Positions 23,100-26,312 of a DNA stretch of 26,312 nt are shown here, in pieces. Below the pieces are notes generated by a model, which did not search any database, had not been told where the DNA came from, and saw only the letters and a program-made list of their open reading frames with translations. The stretch lies in IMG/VR virus record IMGVR_UViG_3300032050_000703, positions 1-26,312 of that record; one strand, given 5' to 3'. Position 1 is the stretch's first letter. Every line of letters starts with the position of its first letter. The DNA comes from a virus. A program made the position numbers and the translations under genes.

Positions 23100-23524
23100 T
23101 TGGTCACCTCAAAAAACTTTTGGTAGGTCACGCTTTGCACTTCGTAGCCATGGCTCTGCGCAGACTTTTTCCAGCCGGGACGGCCCACAAACTCAATACC
23201 AGCAGCCCCGGCTTGCGTTGCCAGATTGTCCAGCAACGCGTACATCTCGTCTTCCACAAACTCCATGTGGTGCGGCTCCCCTGCACAGTACTGAACAGTC
23301 AGCATCTTGCACTGAGGATACGCCTTGACCTCACAGATCACATGCCCGTACACCGAGTCATCATTGTGCACCGCAAGCAAGAGCATCTGGCCGTTGATCA
23401 GGAACCGGACGATGTCCTCAGGAGTAGCGCGCCCGCGAGACCATTTTGCCGACTCTTCAAGATATGGCCTGAGCGCCGACACGACGCCCAGTAATTGGCT
23501 CATCGGGACGACGCTGATTTTCAT
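23096..23524 (-). CDS. GNAT-like acetyltransferase-fold protein in the virion block
   Basis: A 142-aa protein overlapping both neighbours by four bases (ATGA), so it is translated with them. The layout is alpha helix (3-25), strand pair (MLLLAVHNDD, then YGHVICEVKAYPQCKMLTVQ at residues 60-79), a helix (DEMYALLDNLATQAG), then strand and GRPGWKKSAQSHGYE. A helix, beta sheet, helix and a final GWxxxxxxxGYE segment matches the GNAT fold. The acetyl-CoA loop (Q/RxxGxG/A) is not visible, so it may not be an active acetyltransferase. Phages often carry such GNAT-like proteins among virion genes. A function in virion assembly or protein modification is uncertain. Confidence 0.65.
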   Translation of the reverse strand: MKISVVPMSQLLGVVSALRPYLEESAKWSRGRATPEDIVRFLINGQMLLLAVHNDDSVYGHVICEVKAYPQCKMLTVQYCAGEPHHMEFVEDEMYALLDNLATQAGAAGIEFVGRPGWKKSAQSHGYEVQSVTYQKFFEVTK

Positions 23525-25368
23525 GCCGGCAGTAGCTTGCTAGCGCGAGAGTTAACGGCGACCTTACCTTTACCGACAGACTTCTTACGGGCACGCTGAA
23601 TACGATCCATCATGGCGTAGAGTTGCCGAGCGCCAGCTTCTGTAGAGCCGTTACCCAACTCAGACACGATGCGGGCCGGCACTACGAACTCACCATCAGC
23701 CAACCGGGCGGGGCGCTTGTTGGCAATAGACGCAGGGATGGAGTCACTCACACCATCACCGGGGCCACGCAGAAGCCTGCCGCCGTCGGAGTAGTCGCCA
23801 AGGTTGTAGCCGCCTTGGGCAAAGGCGAGGGAGGAGAGACCGCCGCGAGCTAGACCGTCGCCTTCGGCGGCGGCGGCAGCGTCAGCAGCGGCGCTAACAT
23901 CAGCATCAGTAATGCCAGCAACAGCGTCGCCAATTGAAGGGCCTATAGAACCAATGTCCACGCCGGGCTGGCCTGCCGCTGCAATTGCAGCGCCCATGGC
24001 TGCATCATCGTTGTCCGCGCCATTGTATTGCGCCTCAATGGCGTTAGCCATCGCGGCTTCAATATCTGGGATTGTCAGTGGGTTACCAAAGTGGTCGTAC
24101 TGCTGCATGTAATCATTTAGCATTTTCCCACTAACAATATCTTTTTGCTGCTGAACATACCCCGGAACAAAATAATTTTGAATAGCTCCAAGGGCGGTGC
24201 GGCCAAAAGCATCTTGCAAAAAGCCTGAAGCCTTTTGCAGTCCCGAATTCATGGAATAGAACTGAGCTTGCTCCAGAGGCGTTAGGTTCCCCCAAGCGTT
24301 TGGATTCTGCGGGTTGTTGGGATCGTCAAACGCCATGCTTCCGGGGTCAGAGTAATTGACATCACGGCGTGCAGCCAAAGGATTGGTGACGGTCAGAGGG
24401 GCAGTATCAGCTTGAGTCGCAGCGGGGGCAGCAACAGGTGCGGCATAGGCTGCGGAAGGAGATGGGGCAAGGCCCATCAAGTAACGGTAGTACTCATCCG
24501 ACTGGCCCGTCATGCCGGTGCTGCCACCTTCAGCCATTTGCCGCAGGCGCGGGTTGAAATAGCTGACCGGGCCGGCCCCCGGACGTTGAATAGCGCCCGT
24601 AGCACCAGCGTCAAACTCAAACCGGTGTGGGTACTCTGTCGGACGCTGAGCAGCTTGCTCAGATTGCGACATCATCAACGGGCTGAGCGCTGCCAGACCA
24701 TACTTGCCCAAACCCTTGAGGCCGCCCATCTGTTCCATCACTGCGCTGCGGCCAGCCTCAGTACCAAGACCTTTGAAGCCCGACACCATGTTGTCGAAGT
24801 TAGACGTAGCAGATGGCGGGACGAGCGCAGCACGCGCAGCAGGGGTAAATTGGTTTGAACCAAACTCACGAGCACTTTGAGCAACTTGCTCCGGGCTAAT
24901 ACCTGCCGCTTGGTACTTTGCCATCATGTTGGCGTCAGCCAACTGTTTTGCGGCTTCAGCTTGACCTGCTGCAGCAGCCTCAGCACTGGCTGCGTTCAGA
25001 CCTTGAACTGCGCCAGCACCCGACAAAGCCCCGCCAATACCCGCGCCACCATAGGCACCGAGGCCGGCCATGAGACCCTTTTGCAAACTGCCGGTAGCCA
25101 GCGCAGTGCCACCACCAACGAGGCCAGCCGCCATGACGGGACCTACACCGGGGATCATCGACAGACCCGCGCCAGCAATCATCGGCAGCAAAGACTTTAG
25201 ACTGAACGCTTCAGGAAGGCCAGTCTCGGGATTGATGGTTAGCGTTTGACCATGAGCGCGTGCCAAAGCTTGGAGCCCAGCAACCTCGCCGGGAGTCATG
25301 TGCACAAGCGTGGAGTCGCCGTGGCGACCTTTGGCTGCAAGGTGTTGAGCGGCAAGGGCTAGGCTCAT
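23521..25368 (-). CDS. glycine-zipper virion protein (ejection or internal protein candidate)
   Basis: A 615-aa protein; GTGAGG ends five bases before the ATG. Residues 1-45 begin MSLALAAQHLAAKGRHGDST and have MTPGEVAGLQALA, an N-terminal block common in phage structural proteins. Residues 58-122 are a long Gly/Ala/Leu hydrophobic stretch with GxxxG spacing that could insert into a membrane. MAEGG (278-282), FAQGG (516-520) and YSDGG (526-530) precede a C-terminal block, LLRGPGDGVSDSIPA at 532-546, then ARLADGEFVVPA and LGNGSTEAGARQL, which recurs in many phage virion proteins. The tail is basic. It is a likely internal virion or ejection protein, possibly helping form a channel with the giant protein downstream. 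No enzyme motif is visible. Confidence 0.8.
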   Translation of the reverse strand: MSLALAAQHLAAKGRHGDSTLVHMTPGEVAGLQALARAHGQTLTINPETGLPEAFSLKSLLPMIAGAGLSMIPGVGPVMAAGLVGGGTALATGSLQKGLMAGLGAYGGAGIGGALSGAGAVQGLNAASAEAAAAGQAEAAKQLADANMMAKYQAAGISPEQVAQSAREFGSNQFTPAARAALVPPSATSNFDNMVSGFKGLGTEAGRSAVMEQMGGLKGLGKYGLAALSPLMMSQSEQAAQRPTEYPHRFEFDAGATGAIQRPGAGPVSYFNPRLRQMAEGGSTGMTGQSDEYYRYLMGLAPSPSAAYAAPVAAPAATQADTAPLTVTNPLAARRDVNYSDPGSMAFDDPNNPQNPNAWGNLTPLEQAQFYSMNSGLQKASGFLQDAFGRTALGAIQNYFVPGYVQQQKDIVSGKMLNDYMQQYDHFGNPLTIPDIEAAMANAIEAQYNGADNDDAAMGAAIAAAGQPGVDIGSIGPSIGDAVAGITDADVSAAADAAAAAEGDGLARGGLSSLAFAQGGYNLGDYSDGGRLLRGPGDGVSDSIPASIANKRPARLADGEFVVPARIVSELGNGSTEAGARQLYAMMDRIQRARKKSVGKGKVAVNSRASKLLPA

Positions 25369-25396
25369 TGTGGCCTCACGGAAGAAGGGTTAGTGG

Positions 25397-25425
25397 ATAG
25401 TATCATGGGGTAACTTCAGAGGCAA
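25397..25425 (-). promoter_or_regulatory. candidate promoter for the leftward virion genes
   Basis: On the minus strand TTGCCT (25420-25425) and TACTAT (25397-25402) are 17 bases apart, and TGA directly before the latter gives an extended -10 (TGnTACTAT). It lies in the 57-base gap between the partial structural gene and the 615-aa gene, so it could drive the 615-aa, GNAT-like, 307-aa, 582-aa and giant genes. This is a consensus match only. Confidence 0.4.
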
Positions 25426-26312
25426 TTAGCGGCTGATCTCTTCCCAATCCAGAGAGCCAAGCACCTGATCCCCGTTGGATGCCGCTGTACAGGCCAGCGT
25501 GATCTCATAAGCAGTCGGGGTGAAAGGGTTGCGTTCTAACTGGGTGGTAAACAGCGCGGCTTTCAAAATGTCAACGCTGGTAGCCCCTTGGTTGGAGCCT
25601 TGGAAATAGCCCGTCGCCAAGATGCGCCCCCCAGTAGAGGAAAACGCCGTGCCGGTGATGTTGTATTCAACCGAAGAGTTTGTCCCCGCGCTTACCCAAG
25701 TGCCGCCGGTCGTGGTGCCGTTTACAACTACAGACCATTGATAGTTTGCGTTGTTGGTAACACCTAAGATTGATATGGCCGTCAGGATGGCGATACCGTC
25801 CAGCCGCGTTGATTTTAGGCGGAACGAAACAACTGGGTAAACCGTCCCGGCAGTGGTCAGCGTTTTCGGGGTTGTGATGGGAGTTCCGGCGGATAGCTGC
25901 GCCCCACGCAGTTCATACCCGCCCTCAGAGATTACCGTCGAGCAGACCTGTTTGAGCGTGCTGGTCCCGGTGGTGGCCGCCGTGTTGGTCATCTCATACC
26001 GAAGGGGCAGGGAGGCGGTCGTGATGTATGTGGTGGTGACGAGGTTGGCGTGGTCGAAGTTATGCACCGGGACAAAAGCCCCGTTGATGATGAAGCCCGT
26101 GCGGACCGTGCCAAGGCCCAGCCACTCAACGTCCATGTACAGAATCTGCGCCTTGGAGGAATCCAGCGTCAGCCCTGACGGGCCGGTGCCATCCATCGGG
26201 TCTTGGTTCCAGTCAGCCTGAGCCACCCGGGTGTTGACCACGGACCCCGTCACACTGCTGCGCTCGACCATATAGTTGGTCGTCCCGTCACGCTCGAAGT
26301 AGATGCCGTTGG
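25426..26312 (-). CDS. virion structural protein, tail or surface type, 5' end beyond the right edge
   Basis: The frame is open to the right edge: 294 codons and the TAA are visible, and the first internal Met is at 26271, with NGIYFERDGTTNY before it. The visible N-terminal part has VERSSVTGSVVNTRVAQADW, then MDGTGPSGLTLD, VEWLGLGTVRTGF and PVHNFDHAN. This combination (RSS.TG...VAQADWN.D..DG.G.SG..LD, then EWLG.G.V..GF, H.F.HAN) recurs in phage virion proteins that carry surface or decoration-like beta domains. The remainder is Thr/Ser/Gly-rich beta sequence with no enzyme motif. It is probably a tail, baseplate or head-surface component. The true start lies outside the window, so length and domain count are unknown. 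Confidence 0.78.
   Translation of the reverse strand, partial: NGIYFERDGTTNYMVERSSVTGSVVNTRVAQADWNQDPMDGTGPSGLTLDSSKAQILYMDVEWLGLGTVRTGFIINGAFVPVHNFDHANLVTTTYITTASLPLRYEMTNTAATTGTSTLKQVCSTVISEGGYELRGAQLSAGTPITTPKTLTTAGTVYPVVSFRLKSTRLDGIAILTAISILGVTNNANYQWSVVVNGTTTGGTWVSAGTNSSVEYNITGTAFSSTGGRILATGYFQGSNQGATSVDILKAALFTTQLERNPFTPTAYEITLACTAASNGDQVLGSLDWEEISR

Overview
The window looks like part of a tailed dsDNA bacteriophage genome (Caudoviricetes). Genes are packed tightly, with many 4-base ATGA or TTGA overlaps, and no gap exceeds 135 bases. There are no rRNA, tRNA, IS or CRISPR features. The content is phage replication genes plus very large virion proteins. The GC-rich composition and the look of several small proteins suggest a phage of a proteobacterial, possibly freshwater Burkholderiales-type, host. 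The host is an inference from memory of related proteins, not a computed result. A podovirus-like particle is the best guess, because the virion genes resemble internal or ejection proteins and no tape-measure or sheath gene is visible.

Left half (1-11466, all rightward): DNA replication and recombination. In order: the 3' end of an NrdR-like zinc-ribbon gene, a VRR-NUC nuclease, a small unknown, a family A DNA polymerase with 3'-5' exonuclease, a 59-aa protein, an unknown, a small HExxH zincin-like protein, an unknown, a PD-(D/E)XK nuclease with a Cas4/AddB-type cysteine set, a small HNH-like protein, an SNF2-type helicase, a promoter candidate, a coiled-coil protein, a zinc-knuckle ssDNA-binding candidate, a 135-base noncoding stretch with strong nested inverted repeats, an HTH protein, a 46-aa protein, a 977-aa primase-helicase, and a 74-aa conserved phage protein. 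Together these provide priming, unwinding, synthesis, strand binding and recombination nucleases. Many starts share a GGAGAAG ribosome-binding leader.

Right half (11423-26312, all leftward): virion proteins. Read in the direction of transcription from the right edge: a partial tail or surface structural protein (continues off the window), a promoter candidate, a 615-aa glycine-zipper protein, a GNAT-like protein, a 307-aa Gln/Ala-rich protein, a 582-aa Pro/Ala and coiled-coil protein, and a roughly 2980-aa polyvalent protein. The last carries an L,D-transpeptidase (YkuD-like) domain, a zincin HExxH domain and an LPD38-like C-terminal region. These are plausibly internal proteins ejected with the DNA, the giant one acting on peptidoglycan and perhaps on host proteins.

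The two modules converge with a 44-base overlap of coding 3' ends (11423-11466). Terminase, portal, capsid, lysis, RNA polymerase, integrase and repressor genes are not in this window, so lifestyle cannot be settled here. The most interesting items are the giant dual-enzyme virion protein, the structured noncoding element at 7812-7929, a recurrent [FM]A[DEQ]GG motif in the virion proteins, and the out-of-frame NrdR-like gene at the left edge.
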